Shown here one piece after another: positions 11,744 through 24,629 of a stretch of DNA of 64,000 nucleotides. The first letter of the stretch is position 1; every line of letters starts with the position of its first letter. The stretch is taken from the NCBI GenBank assembly GCA_021521415.1, contig JAIQDT010007686.1, positions 1 through 64,000 of the forward strand. Direction: 5' to 3'. Source of the DNA: Bidens hawaiensis. Its lineage: Eukaryota; Streptophyta; Magnoliopsida; Asterales; Asteraceae. Under the pieces are notes generated by a model. The model was not told the DNA's origin, searched no databases, and saw nothing but the letters and a program-made list of their open reading frames with translations. The position numbers were made by a program, and so were the translations under genes.

Positions 11744-11759
11744 AGAACGAAGCTACAAA

Positions 11760-11771
11760 TCAAGGGGGGAT
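11760..11771 (+). other. Polypurine tract of C1
   Basis: The sequence TCAAGGGGGGAT lies directly before the LTR start TGTTGGGTC (11772). It is the plus-strand priming site of the copia element, 17 bp after the last ORF3 codon. Confidence 0.8.
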
Positions 11772-11825
11772 TGTTGGGTCTACACTTAGTGGTTTGTACT
11801 TAGTTTTGATTAATATGTGCTTAAG

Positions 11826-14710
11826 TGTAACATTCGTTACTTTTCAAACCCGAAAATCCGACCCGTTTTAAATTTTCGGTTTTTATTTATAAATATATGT
11901 ATAAAAACATATATTAATATCCAACTTCATAATAAAATATACATTCAACATTTCTAATCCCCGATGTGACACCCGACATTTTCAGTTAAATCGTGTTAAC
12001 TGTGTCAGTAATCTAGTTAGTTTTGTTAACTATGTTAATGAACTCTCATGCATGTAGTGTCATGTATGCATGCATTTGAATTAGTCGTATCGTTGGTGAC
12101 CTAAAAAAATGTTACTTGTTACACATGTTATAATAATAATATGTTACATGTACCTTATACGATATGTATAATGTGTTATATAATCAATATGTTACATGAC
12201 TAGTTGCTAAATACTTATGTGATTTATAAGAAATATAAATGATTAAACTTGTTACATTATATGATATGTTACATGTTATGTTGCCTAGCTAGACCAATAA
12301 ACCTTAGACAATATAATACTTAGAAATGGCTTAAAAAGTTGTATCATGTTACCTATTTTAATATAAAAGTTACCTAAAGTTGAATTTTATTAAAGTGAGA
12401 TTAAAAGTTTGCTATTAATTCAACAAGGAGTTAAAAACTCTTGGTAATCAAACTCTTCCCTTTCCTTTTCACCCCTCTTGGCCGAAATTTATAACTCACA
12501 CACACACAAAACACTTTTGCAAAAACTCTCTCAAATTATCCTCATACACAAGTATTGTTTTGGTGATTCTTGGAAACAAGATGATTGAATCTTTGGATTA
12601 ATCAACTAGGTAATCATATTTAACATATATTTGCTTTATGTTTATGTTTATGTTTTTATTTTAGTAACATAATATTGGTATTCAAATATAGAGATAAATA
12701 GAGAATGATCAAAGTTTGATTTGGTTAAAAGTGTTTGTTGTGTCTTGGTATAAAAGTTTGAATCTTTTATATATACATTAGTTCTTTATGGATTTATATT
12801 AATAATGGAAAAAAATGAGTTTTGGTTTTTACAAAATGATTTATTGGTGATTTAGGATCATATAGATATGAAAATCATGATTGTTGTTCACATAGATTTA
12901 GATCTGCTTGCTGACAGATTCTGTAACCTAGGTTCTTAAATGTATAACTTGTTGATATGTTAGTGTTTTTAGTTGATTCTTGATGCTACGGTCAATTACT
13001 TTGGGTCTAGTTTTCAAAACGTCAAAAATCATAATTTTTGAACTCTGTTTGATTAGTTTTTATGAATTTACAAAATTAGGTTGCAATTCTGATTTAAAAA
13101 GTAATTTTCGGATTCGTATTGTAAGTTGTGTAACTTGTAATTGAAAATGGATAATTTTGTGATTCCACTTCTAGAATGTTTTAAATTGAAGTAGGAATCT
13201 AATCCAATTGGTCTTGTATTAATTGGAAAAAAATAGAATTTTTGGAAAATATTTGTGTACTGCTGTGTTAAAATAGAGACTGGAATTAGGTTGTTGTAGA
13301 GTGTGAATATTTTGTATATTTTTGTGAATTGGAAAAGTATAAGAAAAATATATGTTATAAAAAATACTTGAAGAATATGTGTAAATTATTTTGTAATTTA
13401 TTCACAAGTGTTGTTTGGTTAGAAAAATCAGTTTTGATGATTGAAAACTTGTTAAAGATGATCAACATATTGGTTAGTGAAAATAATTGAAATTTGTAAT
13501 AGATTGATTGTGGTAAATTGAATTTTGACTTTATGGGTCAACATAGAACTATTTGACTAAGTGGTTAGACTTACTTATGAGAAATGAAATTGGTAAAGTG
13601 TGACTTAGTCATAGGGTTGCACGAAAAAAATGATTAACTGCAAATTACATGATCGATTATTAGGTTGTGACTATGAGTATCTTATGACTATTTTAAGTCC
13701 AGATAATTGGTCAAAAGTCACCAACGGGTCGTCATTCAACATTTAGGGTCAACGGTTAATATTTTTTAGTCAACGGTTAACAACTTGGATCTTATGGTCA
13801 AAGTCATCGGAAAGTCAAACTTTGGTCAAACTTTTAATAATCCTTGGGATTGTTTGGATACTAAGGATTCTAGGAATCGCTTAGAAAATACTTATAGTGC
13901 TTGTATGAATATCTACTTTTTATAAGTCGTCAGTTAATATTTATTTTTATGCCTTTAATTCTAGTTCGTGACGTTCAATTGCTTCGATTTCATTACGTAC
14001 TTTCGGTTTTATTTCAAGTTTGTCTTCAACATCAAGGTGAGTTTCTCACACCCCCTTTTTACTCTTTTATTACTTTTGGGGGTAGCATATATATATCCAA
14101 CTTTCAATTTTGTTTATTCATTATTTACAAACTACAATTCGTTACATGGACTTGTGTGTTTACTTGTTACTTGCTACAAATTACTTGCTTATGGATTACT
14201 TCAAGATAGTATGATCATACGCCCCCTTTGCGCTCAATACATTTGTTGTTATGAGTGGAAAAGGGCCTCATTATCCGAGTACGTTGGTGCACAATCCCAA
14301 CTGGAAAGGACCCTACTTGCGCTTATCTGAGTACGCTGGTGCACAATCCCAGTTGGAAAGGACATTACTTGCTCATTTACACTTGTTCATGGAATTGTAT
14401 GATTTTTACGTACGTATATCAAAACTTGTGTGAACTCACCAACTATTCATTTAGTTGACTTTATTTTATATATATGCTACAGGTACAATTATTAGAGGAT
14501 GAAACGGAGAAGACACTAGAATTTAGGTTATATTAATAAATGGACAAGTTGTTAATTGTTCTTGTATTTTCCTTGTATTTCTTGTTACAAACTTGTGTAC
14601 TTGATGTATAAATTAATTAATGATAATATTGTCACTTAATAGTATCACATGTGTTTTGGGCAATATGTACGTCACACTCGGGCGTATTCCACTTTAGCCG
14701 GGGTGTTACA
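11826..14710 (+). repeat. G1 5' LTR
   Basis: 2885 bp, AT-rich. Near the 3' end is an intron-like block, CAAG/GTGAGT at 14036/14037 to GCTACAG/GTAC at 14482/14483 (446 bp). It contains a 52-bp unit present about twice (14277-14380: GAGTACG.TGGTGCACAATC). The same block is at 20976-21424 in the 3' LTR. Confidence 0.9.
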
Positions 14711-14726
14711 GATTGGTATCAGAGCC
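14711..14726 (+). other. G1 primer binding site
   Basis: TGGTATCAGAGCC (14714-14726), three bases after the LTR, is complementary to the 3' end of plant initiator tRNA-Met. Confidence 0.9.
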
Positions 14727-15960
14727 GTGGCTATAAGATAGGATATTAGAAGTAGGGTTCTAGTTGGTTATAGTTTATTTGCTTAATTGTTTAGGTTGCA
14801 TGATTAGATATTATGCGGGCCTTATGTGATTGTTCGAAGCACTTACTTGAAACTATTATACTGAGGATTCCATTACTTCAATTACTTCAATTACACAAGC
14901 ACACACAAGTCCAAGGCTTATGCCTAACGCAAATATTTCTAATTTCAATAATCATATTTTCGATTTTTGGTTGCCTAATATTTCTTCCTCTTAAAGATGT
15001 TATGGCGGGTATGTAGTAACTGTAAGGGGGACGTGCCTGTTTTCTGAAACTCTTGCACCAAGTTTATTGAAATCTAAGGATAAGCAATGCGTATAAATCC
15101 CAATCAGATGTGGGACCCGGTTGCTTACTTGGAGAGTTAGGAAGGAGCATGAACTCTATTAAGCCAAAGCATACCATTTTCAACGCCATATAAATCACAA
15201 CTTTAAGTTTTCAAACGCGACCATGTTCTCTTTGTGAAAAGAATATGGTTGCACTCCTCTATGTTTTACAATGTGTTTTAACTGGAAGTCTATACACGAA
15301 TACCCATCTTTCGGTTCGATTTAATTACGCATTTTTTTACGAGAATAGCTAAGTTTTAAAAAAATTAAATAAATAAATTTTGTGACACGTTTTCTTTATT
15401 TATACGCTCATTTACGTCTTAAACTTTTAAAAGTTTACAAAGTAATAACCGAATTTCATACGATTCCTTTGTTATGTTACTAATATGTTTTAAAATTGAA
15501 AATTCAAAAAGTTATGGTGATATATAAATGGTTGAATATCGATTTGATTACTATTCATTTACTACTACGTTTTATAATTAAAAATTCAAAAGGTCATGGT
15601 GATATATGAATGGTCGAATTTCAATTCGATTACCTTACTGTTATATTCATTTACACTTATGTTTTAGAATTGAAAATTTAGAAAGTTATGGCGGTACATG
15701 AACACTCGATTTACAATTCGTTTCTACAATTTATTGTTAAGTTTAATATTTATTCCATATGATTATTCATTCTTAGATTTTCGTTTGTTGAATGTGACAA
15801 CTCATGACGTCTCATGGAAATTCCAATTTCGATTTCAAATTTTGTTTCATATGATCTCTTTTCTTTACTTGTTTCATTGATGTATCTATTAGTCGTTTTT
15901 ATACTTACGTCCCAAGTCACGCAAATTCCTCACGTTTCGTATCACGCCTTCTCGTTTTCC
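14727..15960 (+). other. G1 untranslated leader
   Basis: No ORF. A block near 15001-15040 (ATGTAGTAACTGTAAG followed by GGGGACG) is nearly identical to G2 at 52015-52042. A further stretch (about 15085-15180, including GCAATGCG and TAAGCCAAAGCATA) also aligns with G2. It then runs into AT-rich sequence with a repeated 'AAAATTCAAAA.GTCATGGTGATATATGAATGG'-type segment, seen three times at 15490-15700 with period about 90 bp. Confidence 0.55.
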
Positions 15961-16405
15961 TAGTTGTCGCACTCAACCGGAGAAATGGCAATCCAAGTAA
16001 TCAAGCAAATGGCCTCCGCGATCCCGATCACCCCACGTTTAACCACACCACCTTCATCGCTATAGTAAATTCAAACTCAAACCCAGCACCATTCTTGGAA
16101 ACTCAAACCAAACCCAACCGAAAAGTCTCTCACAGAAACGTGCCCTTTTGTATGGTATGTGTAAATCCCACCACTTTACTTCCCTGAAACGTTGATATAC
16201 TTCAATCTGTGGTAGAATCAATTACCACTTAATGCCAAAACCCACCCAAACTCAACGTCACTCACCTATCTGCAAGACCTGTACCTAAACATTTTTCTCA
16301 ATCACATGTTTGACCTCATGCTTCAAAGCCTACTATCATTGTGGTGACCCTAGCACACCCGCTATACTTCGGAAGGACTAACTTGTTTCCGCCATACAAT
16401 ATCCT
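15961..16405 (+). pseudogene. Gag remnant of G1
   Basis: The start (AGTTGTCGCACTCAACCGG, AAATGGCAATCCAAG) resembles the 5' end of G2 gag (52470-52560). About 16130-16200 matches the G2 region before the zinc knuckle. Near 16325-16375 a YYHCGDPS-like reading matches CYNCGDPS of G2. The Retrotrans_gag core between them is deleted, and many stops are present. It cannot make a capsid protein. Confidence 0.5.
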
Positions 16406-18755
16406 AACCCTGCATTCTTTGTCGACCTACGATTTTCCGGTTTCAATACTTAGATCTTTACAAATCTCATCAAACTCGTCTATATTTTCTTTTGCATACT
16501 TTTCTACATTCTATTTCTTTTACTAACACCTCACACCTAACCCCAAATCCTCAGTTATTTTTAACTTTCAATCAAATGGATTTTCTTTAAAAATGATTTC
16601 TTATCTCTATTATTATTATTATTATTATTATTAAAGTTATTAACATCATTATTAATATTACTACCACCATTATTATTAGTACCTTTACCGTCATCATTAT
16701 TTTTATTACCATCATTATCAATATTATTATTAATACTATTTATTATTATTAGTAATATTATTATTATTAGTAATATTATTATTATTAGTATTATCGTCAT
16801 CACTAATAATAATGTAATTATTTATTCAAACCATATTTAAAGTAAACTTTTTGTTCTAAATAAGTATTAAGCTCTTTAAGGCTATTTTTTTTCATTCAAC
16901 AAGTCGGATACCTTGACGATCATTTCTTTCCTTTCTACCTAGGTCGCGGGCTAAAAGAAAACATTTGTTTATATGTGAAAGTTTCATAAAATTTGCAATT
17001 CTTTGCGGTAGCAAAAAACTTTTTGTCTAAATAAATTTTATTTCACCATTAGATTTAAAAGCATCACGATTTACAACTGATTTTCATAAGATTAAAGTTC
17101 TCTTTTCATTCCCTTTCATTAACGCCAATGAGTTTCGGCTAAGAAATCATGGCACCACCTTCCACGTCAACCTCTCCTGCCCCAAATAAACCAACATTCG
17201 AGAAGACAAGCATCACAAGCTACATTTTTGTTTCTTTAATTTCCCCTTCACGTACTTTTTTCCGGATGTACCCAAAGTGATTTTTACATCCACGTCTTTA
17301 GAATATTGTTTACAAAGTTTATTTTTATTGTTCATTGATCTTTGACCCCATATTCGTTTGTATTTTACGAAACGTAAATTCGTACATCATTTTTATTCGC
17401 TTTATTAAATCGGTTTACGTTTGTTATTTCGAATTATGTGATCTATGACCAATTTCCCATCAACGTAATCGTTAAGTGGAAATTGGAACTATGAACATGA
17501 ATGTGTATATAGTTACCTAATAAAAACCATATTTTCATTTGATTTCTACATTTTACTAACGGTGACCGGTTCTCTCCAAACGAATTCGTTTACTTAAAAC
17601 CGGGACTGTGTCTCACGTACATGCCAAGTTTATCTGATGTTATATTTTTACACAAATTGTTTTGTTTATTATTGTACTTCTGTTCCACTCAATGTTTTAT
17701 TTGAACCATTTTATTGTTCTTGATTTCATCAATCTAGGACAAATACTTTATTTTAATTTCGAATTTCTAATTATATACTTGATAAGCACAAAGTTACTAT
17801 TGGAAAATTTTCTTTGCACAAACTTAATCGATTTCAATATTTTAATATTAATATTTTCATTTATCCATTTCCTTTCAAGTTATTACCAATTTACATGTTT
17901 GTAAGATATAATTGTTTATTCATCTCAACGTTGCCATTGGTCACGCCGATGTTCTATTGGAGATTTTCATTTTTTTTAAACATCATGATATTTTGATACT
18001 TAAAGGTTTCGTTCATTTAAGCTATTCTCGAACCCAATACGTTATCAAGTTACATATTCATATTTCGTTGGTTAAATACTATGTTTATATGTCACATTAT
18101 TTTCGACTCCATTATTTCAATTACATGTTACGATTTTATAATTCTAATGTTTCATTCATTAATTTCATTATCTCGTTTAGTTTGTTTTCACCATCGTTTA
18201 CTTGCTTTAGACACGATCATTTTATATACTTGATATATTGTTTTTCGCGTTGTCCTTGGCTTGAATGGCCTATCAATGTGTTTTGTAATGTTGTTACCCC
18301 TTTAAATTCATTATTTTTGATTTTCAACGTTATGTGTGAGAATTTTATTATTTATGTAGCGTCTATGTCCTAAAACTACACAATAGAGCAAGTTATATGG
18401 ACCATCCGACGATAGAGGTAATTATGGGTCGACACGTAATTATCAAAGTCCTCGCATGGAAAGTATAATAAGCCTAGTTGTGTGAAATAACCCGGAACTT
18501 AGAATGATTTTGGGGAATCGGACAAATACTATATGATAAGGGCATGGTGGATACGCCGCTGGTACATCCTATATATAAGTGTCCTTGTCATATTTCATAT
18601 TTGTGGCGTTTTTTCGGGTCATTCAGAGATCGGCGTTATTTTATTTTAATATTTAAAATTGTTAAAACTTCTAACAACTCTGTATCTTAGTTGTTCTCTT
18701 TTAAATATTAATTTTATTTTAATTTCGGGACGGAATTTCTAAAAGTTGTAAGTCC
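16406..18755 (+). other. G1 3' interior, non-coding
   Basis: No gene. It contains a long trinucleotide-rich tract (16600-16812, mostly ATT) and AT-rich DNA. From 18395 a block (CCGACGATAGAGG, TAATTATCAAAGTCCTCGCA, AAGGGCATGGTGGATACGCC) aligns with G2 54730-54930. The plus-strand primer region is probably the CGGGACGGAATT stretch near 18726-18737, shortly before the 3' LTR. Confidence 0.6.
16600..16812. repeat. (ATT)n and interrupted ATT microsatellite
   Basis: A clean TTA/ATT run at about 16605-16633 is followed by 180 bp of imperfect triplets. The Asn/Ile-rich ORF here is an artefact of the repeat. Confidence 0.9.
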
Positions 18756-21652
18756 TGTAACATTCGTTACTTTTCAAACCCGAAAATCCGACCCGTTTTA
18801 AATTTTCGGTTTTTATTTATAAATATATGTATAATAACATATATTAATATCCAACTCCATAATAAAATATACATTCAACATTTCTAATCCCGATGTGACA
18901 CCCGATATTTTCAGTTAAATCTTGTTGACTGTGTCAGTAAATCTAGTTAGTTTTGTTAACTATGTTAATGAACTCTCATGCATGTAGTGTCATGTATGCA
19001 TGTATTTGAATTAGCCGTATCGTTGGTGACCTAACAAAAGTAACTTGTTACACATGTTATAATAATAATATGTTACATGTACCTTATACGATAGGTATAA
19101 TGTGTTATATAATCAATATGTTACATAACTAGTTGCTAAATACTTATGTGATTTATAAGAAATATAAAGGATTAAACTTGTTACATTATATGATATGTTA
19201 CTTGTTATGTTGCCTAGCTAGACCAATAAACCTTAGACAATATATTACTTAGAAATGGCTTAAAAAGTTGTATCATGTTACCTATTTTAATATAAAAGTT
19301 ACCTAAAGTTGAATTTTATTAAAGTGAGATTGAAAGTTTGTTATTAATTCAACAAGTAGTTAAAAACTCTTGGTAATCAAACTCTTCCCTTTCTTTTCAT
19401 CACTCTTGGCCGAAATTTATAACTCACACAAACGCAAAACACTTTTGCAAAAACTCTCCCAAATAATCCTCATACACAAGTATTGTTTTGGTGATTCTTG
19501 GAAACAAGATGATTGAATCTTTGGATTAATCAACTAGGTAATCATATTTAACATATATTTGCTTTATGTTTTTGTTTACGTTTTTATTTTAGAAACATAA
19601 TATTGGTATTCAAATGATTTGGATTATAGATATAAATAAAGAATGATCAAAGTTTGATTTGGTTAAAAGTGTTTGTTGTGTCTTGGTATAAAAGTTTGAA
19701 TCTTTTATATATACATTTGTTCTTTATGGATTGATATTAATAATGGAAAAACATGAGTTTTGGTTTCACAAAATGATTTATTGGTGATTTAGGATCATAT
19801 AGATATGAAAATCATGATTGTTGTTCACATAGATTTAGATCTGCTTGCTGACAGATTCTGTAACCTAGGTTGTTAATTGTATAACTTGTTGATATGTTAG
19901 TGTTTTTGGTTGATTCTTGATGCTACGATCAATTACTTTGGGTATAGTTTTCAAAAAGTCAAAAATCATAATTTTTGAACTCTGTTTGATTAGTTTTTAT
20001 GAATTTACAAAATCAGTTTGCAATTCTGATTTGAAAAGTAATTTTCGGATTCGTATTGTAAGTTGTGTAACTTGTAATTGAAAATGGATAATTATGTGAT
20101 TCCACTTCTAGAATGTTTTAAATTGAAGTAGGAATCTAATCCACTTGGTCTTGTATAAATTGGACAAATATAGAATATTTTGCAAATATTTGTGTACTGC
20201 TGTGTTAAAACAGAGACTGGAATTAGGTTGCTGTAGAGTGTGAATATTTTGTATATTTGTGTGAATTGAAAAATTATAAGAAAAAAATATGTTTTAAAAA
20301 ATACTTGAAAGAATATGTGTAAATTATTTTGTAATTTAATCACAAGTGTTGGCTGGTTAGAAAAATCAGTTTTGATGATTGAAAACTTGTTAAAGATGAT
20401 CAATATATTGGTTAGTGAAAATAATTGAAATTTGTAATAGACTGATTGTGGTAAATTGAATTTTGACTTTATGGGTCATCTTAGAACTATTTTACTAAGT
20501 GGTTAGACATACTTATGAGAAATGAAATTGGTAAAGTGTGACTTAGTCATAGGGTTGCACGAAAAACATGATTAACTGCAAATTACATGATCGATTATTA
20601 GGTTGTGACTATGAGTATCTTATGACTATTTTAAGTCTAGATAATTGGTCAAAAGTCACCAACGGGTCGTCATTCAACATTTAGGGTCAACGGTTAATAT
20701 TTTTTAGTCAACGGTAAACAGCTTGGACCTTTTGGTTAAAGTCATCGGAAAGTCAAACTTTGGTCAAACTTTTAATAATCCGTGGGATTGTTTGGATACT
20801 AAGGATTCTAGGAATCGCTTAGAAAATACTTATAGTGCTTGTATGAATATCTACTTTTTATAATTCGTCAGTTAATATTTATTTTTATGCTTTTAATTCT
20901 AGTTCGTGACGTTCAATTGCTTCGATTTCATTTACGTACTTTCGGTTTTATTTCAAGTTTGTCTTCAATATCAAGGTGAGTTTCTCACACCCGTTTTTAC
21001 TCTTTTATTACTTTTGGGGGTAGCAAATATATCCTATCCAACTTTCAATTTCGTTTATTCATTATTTACAAACTACAATTTGTTACATGGACTTGTGTGT
21101 TTACTTGTTACTTGCTACAAATTACTTGCTCATGGATTACTTAAAGATAGTATGATCATACGCCCCCCTTTGCGCTCAATACATTTGTTGTTATGAGTGG
21201 AAAAGGGCCTCATTATCCGAGTACGTTGGTGCACAATCCCAACTGGAAATGACCCTACTTGCGCTTATCTGAGTACGCTGGTGCACAATCCCAGTTGGAA
21301 AGGACATTACTTGCTCATTTACACTTGTTCATGGAATTGTATGATTTTTACGTACGTATATCAAAACTTGTGTGAACTCACCAACTATTCATTTAGTTGA
21401 CTTTATTTTATATATATGCTACAGGTACAATTATTAGAGGATGAAACGGAGAAGACACTAGAATTTAGGTTATATTAATAAATGGACAAGTTGTTAATTG
21501 TTCTTGTATTTTCCTTGTATTTCTTGTTACAAACTTGAGTACTTGATGTATAAATTAATTAATGATAATATTGTCACTTAATAGTTTCACATGTGTTTTG
21601 GGCAATCTGTACGTCACACTCGGGCGTATTCCGCTTTAGCCGGGGTGTTACA
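18756..21652 (+). repeat. G1 3' LTR
   Basis: 2897 bp, starting TGTAACATTCGTTAC and ending CCGGGGTGTTACA, followed by TTAAG. It is collinear with the 5' LTR throughout, including the intron-like block (20976-21424). Confidence 0.92.
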
Positions 21653-21988
21653 TTAAGTGTTTATTTGTTTGTTTGCATGTAAACCGAGATCTCTATATGG
21701 ATCTCGGTGGGCTGGGGCTATGCTGGGCTAGGTTAGATTGTTTGCTTTCCCTATATATAGATAACATGTATAAGGTTTTTGGTTGGAATTTATAAGGAAT
21801 ATAGTCATGAACGGGTTTATGTAATATATTGCTTAAGCACTCGACGTTTATATAACGTGTGTTTTGAAGCGTCCTCCTGTGTTCTTTACGTATTTACTTG
21901 TTAAATCTTAAATCACCTTACGATGTATTCCGCAATATCTTTGAGGTGTGTTGATATAATATTGAAAGATCCATTTACGGGACTTACA

Positions 21989-22626
21989 AGGATGGTGATG
22001 GTAGCGGCGGTTTCTGTTTCATATCGATTTTCCAAATTTAGGTTTTTTTAGAGGGGGTCGGCCAACAATCTAGGTGTGGACGATGACACAATCTAATGAC
22101 AGTATATGGTGATGTTGGGGGTTCTTACAACAACAGTGGTCAATAAGAAAAACAAGATGGTGGTGGTTGATGGGAGGAGAACTAGAGGCGATAGTGGATA
22201 GGGACAGCGGTCAAAGATTTGGAGGCAATATCGGAGTTGTTGGATGGTGGTAGGTAATGGATAGGGTTGAGGTTGCAGCGGTTTGGGATTAGGGTAAGGT
22301 TTCGATCCCATGCATGCCTCACATATGCTGCATGTATGCTAGAATTTTCCTTAGTCGAATAAGAGGGTTTCTTAAGGGATTCGGGGCGACTAAGGGCATA
22401 ATTAGTGAGGGGTAATCGGTGGGGGACACTAAATTGATAGTGCAAGACGGTTGATGATGGTTTATGTTTATCGGAATTGATTATGCTTAGGGTTTTTGAA
22501 ATTATTCATATTAAGGTGCGACTTTTGAAAGATAGGGTTTTGGATTAAATTGGGAAACTGTTTGCTTCTATTGTCTTAATAAATTGCTTAAGAACGGATG
22601 TTGTTGGTTGCTGTATTCAAAGGAAG

Positions 22627-22674
<48 letters not shown>

Positions 22675-24101
22675 AGAGAAGAGAATAAACATGTATTATT
22701 TATTTAATTTATTATTTTTTTAAAATACAGATAAAAAGACTAAAATACCCTTATATGCAGTGCATAAGTGGTGATTAACTGAAAAACTTAACAGTCGTTA
22801 GTGTAAAGGACTAAAATCGAGTTAAAAATACAAATAAATTAAGGATAAAGAGTGAAAGCCATTTTAGGAAAGGACCTAATCTATAAATTTTTATATTCAA
22901 TAGGACAAAAATTGTAATTTTTTCTATTCAACCGTTCAACTAAACTACAATTCAATCATTCAACTTACCGCTCTTATACATAAAAAAACCAATTTTTTTA
23001 ACAAACAATGACAAGATACGAGGAGAAAGATTAGTGAGTACCTAAAAAATTACAATTCAGCGCAACGACCTTTAAGATCTTTAAACTCATCGATTACGGA
23101 TGTCGAATCAAAATTTTCAGCAAGTTTTCTTTTGACATAAATCACCAAGTTATTTCCAAATAATCATAACATATATAATCTTGATTTCCATCAATCTTAC
23201 TTTTAAAAAAAATACTCAATGGTTTTCAGATTTCACATGATAATTAACCTAACACTATCACCGCAACAAACAAAAATTCTTATTAATTTCACACATTTAA
23301 TACTACAAATTATATAAAAAAAATAAAATAAAATAACCCACTACTTTTAAGTTTTAATCTAAAATCAACACACATAAAATTCACATTCAAATACCTAAAT
23401 CATATAATCAAAATACACCTATTCTTAATTCATGAAATGAGACCAAATTAAAGCACCAATTCTTCTAATAATTCCAAACTCAAACATACCAAATTGAGAA
23501 AGAAAACAAACAAATGTCGAGGCTTCTGTTTGCCTAATGTCTGAATCGTGATTCCTGAGCACTCGTAACTCGTTCCTAGTCTAGTGGTCTAAATCTTCTT
23601 CGAACAACCTACTTTGTTTGATTTTTAATTTTCTCACCTTAGCGTCCCGGCAAAAAGTCTTCTACTTCAGTTGTTCGATTTTAGGTTGGGAGTGGGCTTA
23701 TTGTTAGGTTTTTTTTTGTTTAAATATTATTTGGGATTGGGCTTTTTTATTTAAAAAATGGGCTTATGGGGCCTTCTTTATGTTATATAGCATATACGGC
23801 GCATATACGCTAGAAACATATACGGGGCATAAGTGAAATTTCGGATAAAAGAAGGATATGCGACGTGTAAGTACATAAATGGTGAATATGAACTTATGCG
23901 ATGTATAAGTTAGAATAAGGGATTTATTTGTAATAAAATGTAATGTTTAAAAATGACAATGACCTAGAAAGAAATACCTATGCCAGAATAGATACGTAAG
24001 AGCACGAGAGTAGTAGTTAAACTTATGTTCCTCGTTACACAGCCAGTCGTGCACAGCTAAGAAAGGGTATCACGAATAACTCTCAAAGGAACCAAATTCA
24101 G
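21989..24101. other. Unassigned low-complexity DNA
   Basis: This follows the C1 LTR and I recognise no gene. Positions 22090-22270 are GGT/GAT-rich, similar in style to 3450-3760. (GA)n occupies 22627-22680. The region 22790-22930 resembles the 'GGACTAAAATCG' sequence common in fold-back and MULE-type repeats. Around 23780-23910 the motif CATATACG/GCATATACG recurs five or six times. Confidence 0.4.
22627..22680. repeat. (GA)n microsatellite
   Basis: Nearly uninterrupted GA run with AAG interruptions at the right end. Confidence 0.95.
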
Positions 24102-24270
24102 GTGAGTTTCTAGCCCCTTTTCTCTATAATGTTTTCGGGGTTGTGTGCATACGTCTATGTGTTAGTTATTACACGTACCTTAAGTGGTAAGTGTATGTTA
24201 TATGAATGTCTTATGAAAGATATATGAATGATGAAAAAATGTAGAAAAGGTTAGGAGTATATATGTAGAT

Positions 24271-24272
<2 letters not shown>

Positions 24273-24327
<55 letters not shown>
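24273..24327. repeat. (TA)n microsatellite
   Basis: About 27 TA units. The Tyr-Ile repeat ORF over it is an artefact. Confidence 0.95.
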
Positions 24328-24330
<3 letters not shown>

Positions 24331-24406
24331 CATGTATGCCAAAGAATGTATGGTTGTATGGCAAGGAATATATGGTTGTATAAAATGGGAAGAAGACACG
24401 AGGCCT

Positions 24407-24629
24407 TAATAATATCTGAAATAGAAGGGACCAAACCCCATTAATATCTTAGATAGAAGGACCAGACCCTACTAATATCTGAGATAGAAAAGAAAAGGAC
24501 CAGACCCTAACATTTTTTTAGATAGAAGGGAACAGACCCTACTAATATCTGAGATAGAAAAGGAAGGGACCAGATCCTAATAATATCTAAGATAGAAGGG
24601 ACCATACCCTACTAATATCTGAGATGGTA
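24407..24629. repeat. Minisatellite, TAATATCTGAGATAGAAGGG type
   Basis: Six to seven imperfect tandem copies of a 31-44 bp unit with core AATATCTGAGATAGAA...GGGACCAGACCCTAC. Unit length varies through an AAGAAAAG insertion. It lies inside the intron-like block 24102-24830. Confidence 0.85.

Larger units (their letters stand above)
11826..21652 (+). mobile_element. Non-autonomous Ty3/gypsy element G1
   Basis: Complete 9.83-kb element. The 5' LTR is 11826-14710 (2885 bp) and the 3' LTR is 18756-21652 (2897 bp). Both start TGTAACATTCGTTAC and end GGGTGTTACA. The target-site duplication TTAAG is at 11821-11825 and 21653-21657. The primer site matches tRNA-iMet. The 4.0-kb interior has only a wrecked gag remnant and no pol, so the element must have moved using another element's proteins. 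Long LTRs and the iMet primer site suggest a Tekay/Del-like gypsy lineage, but this is not proven. The two LTRs differ by scattered substitutions and small indels, so it is not a very recent insertion. Confidence 0.92.
11772..21988 (+). mobile_element. C1 3' LTR, split by G1
   Basis: The left part is 11772-11825 (TGTTGGGTCTAC...TTAAG) and the right part is 21653-21988, ending GGGACTTACA. They are separated by gypsy element G1 with a TTAAG duplication. The rejoined LTR would be about 385 bp. The right part has ACCGAGATCTC and GATCTCGG arms (21683-21707) followed by a TATATATA stretch (21752-21759). Confidence 0.8.

Noticed and set aside
13901..14458. Small plus-strand ORFs in the G1 LTR
   Set aside because: They span the intron-like block and tandem unit and differ between the two LTRs.
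16561..16803. Asn/Ile-rich ORF
   Set aside because: Created by the ATT triplet tract in G1.
24211..24399. ORF with Tyr-Ile repeats
   Set aside because: Pure product of the (TA)n microsatellite.
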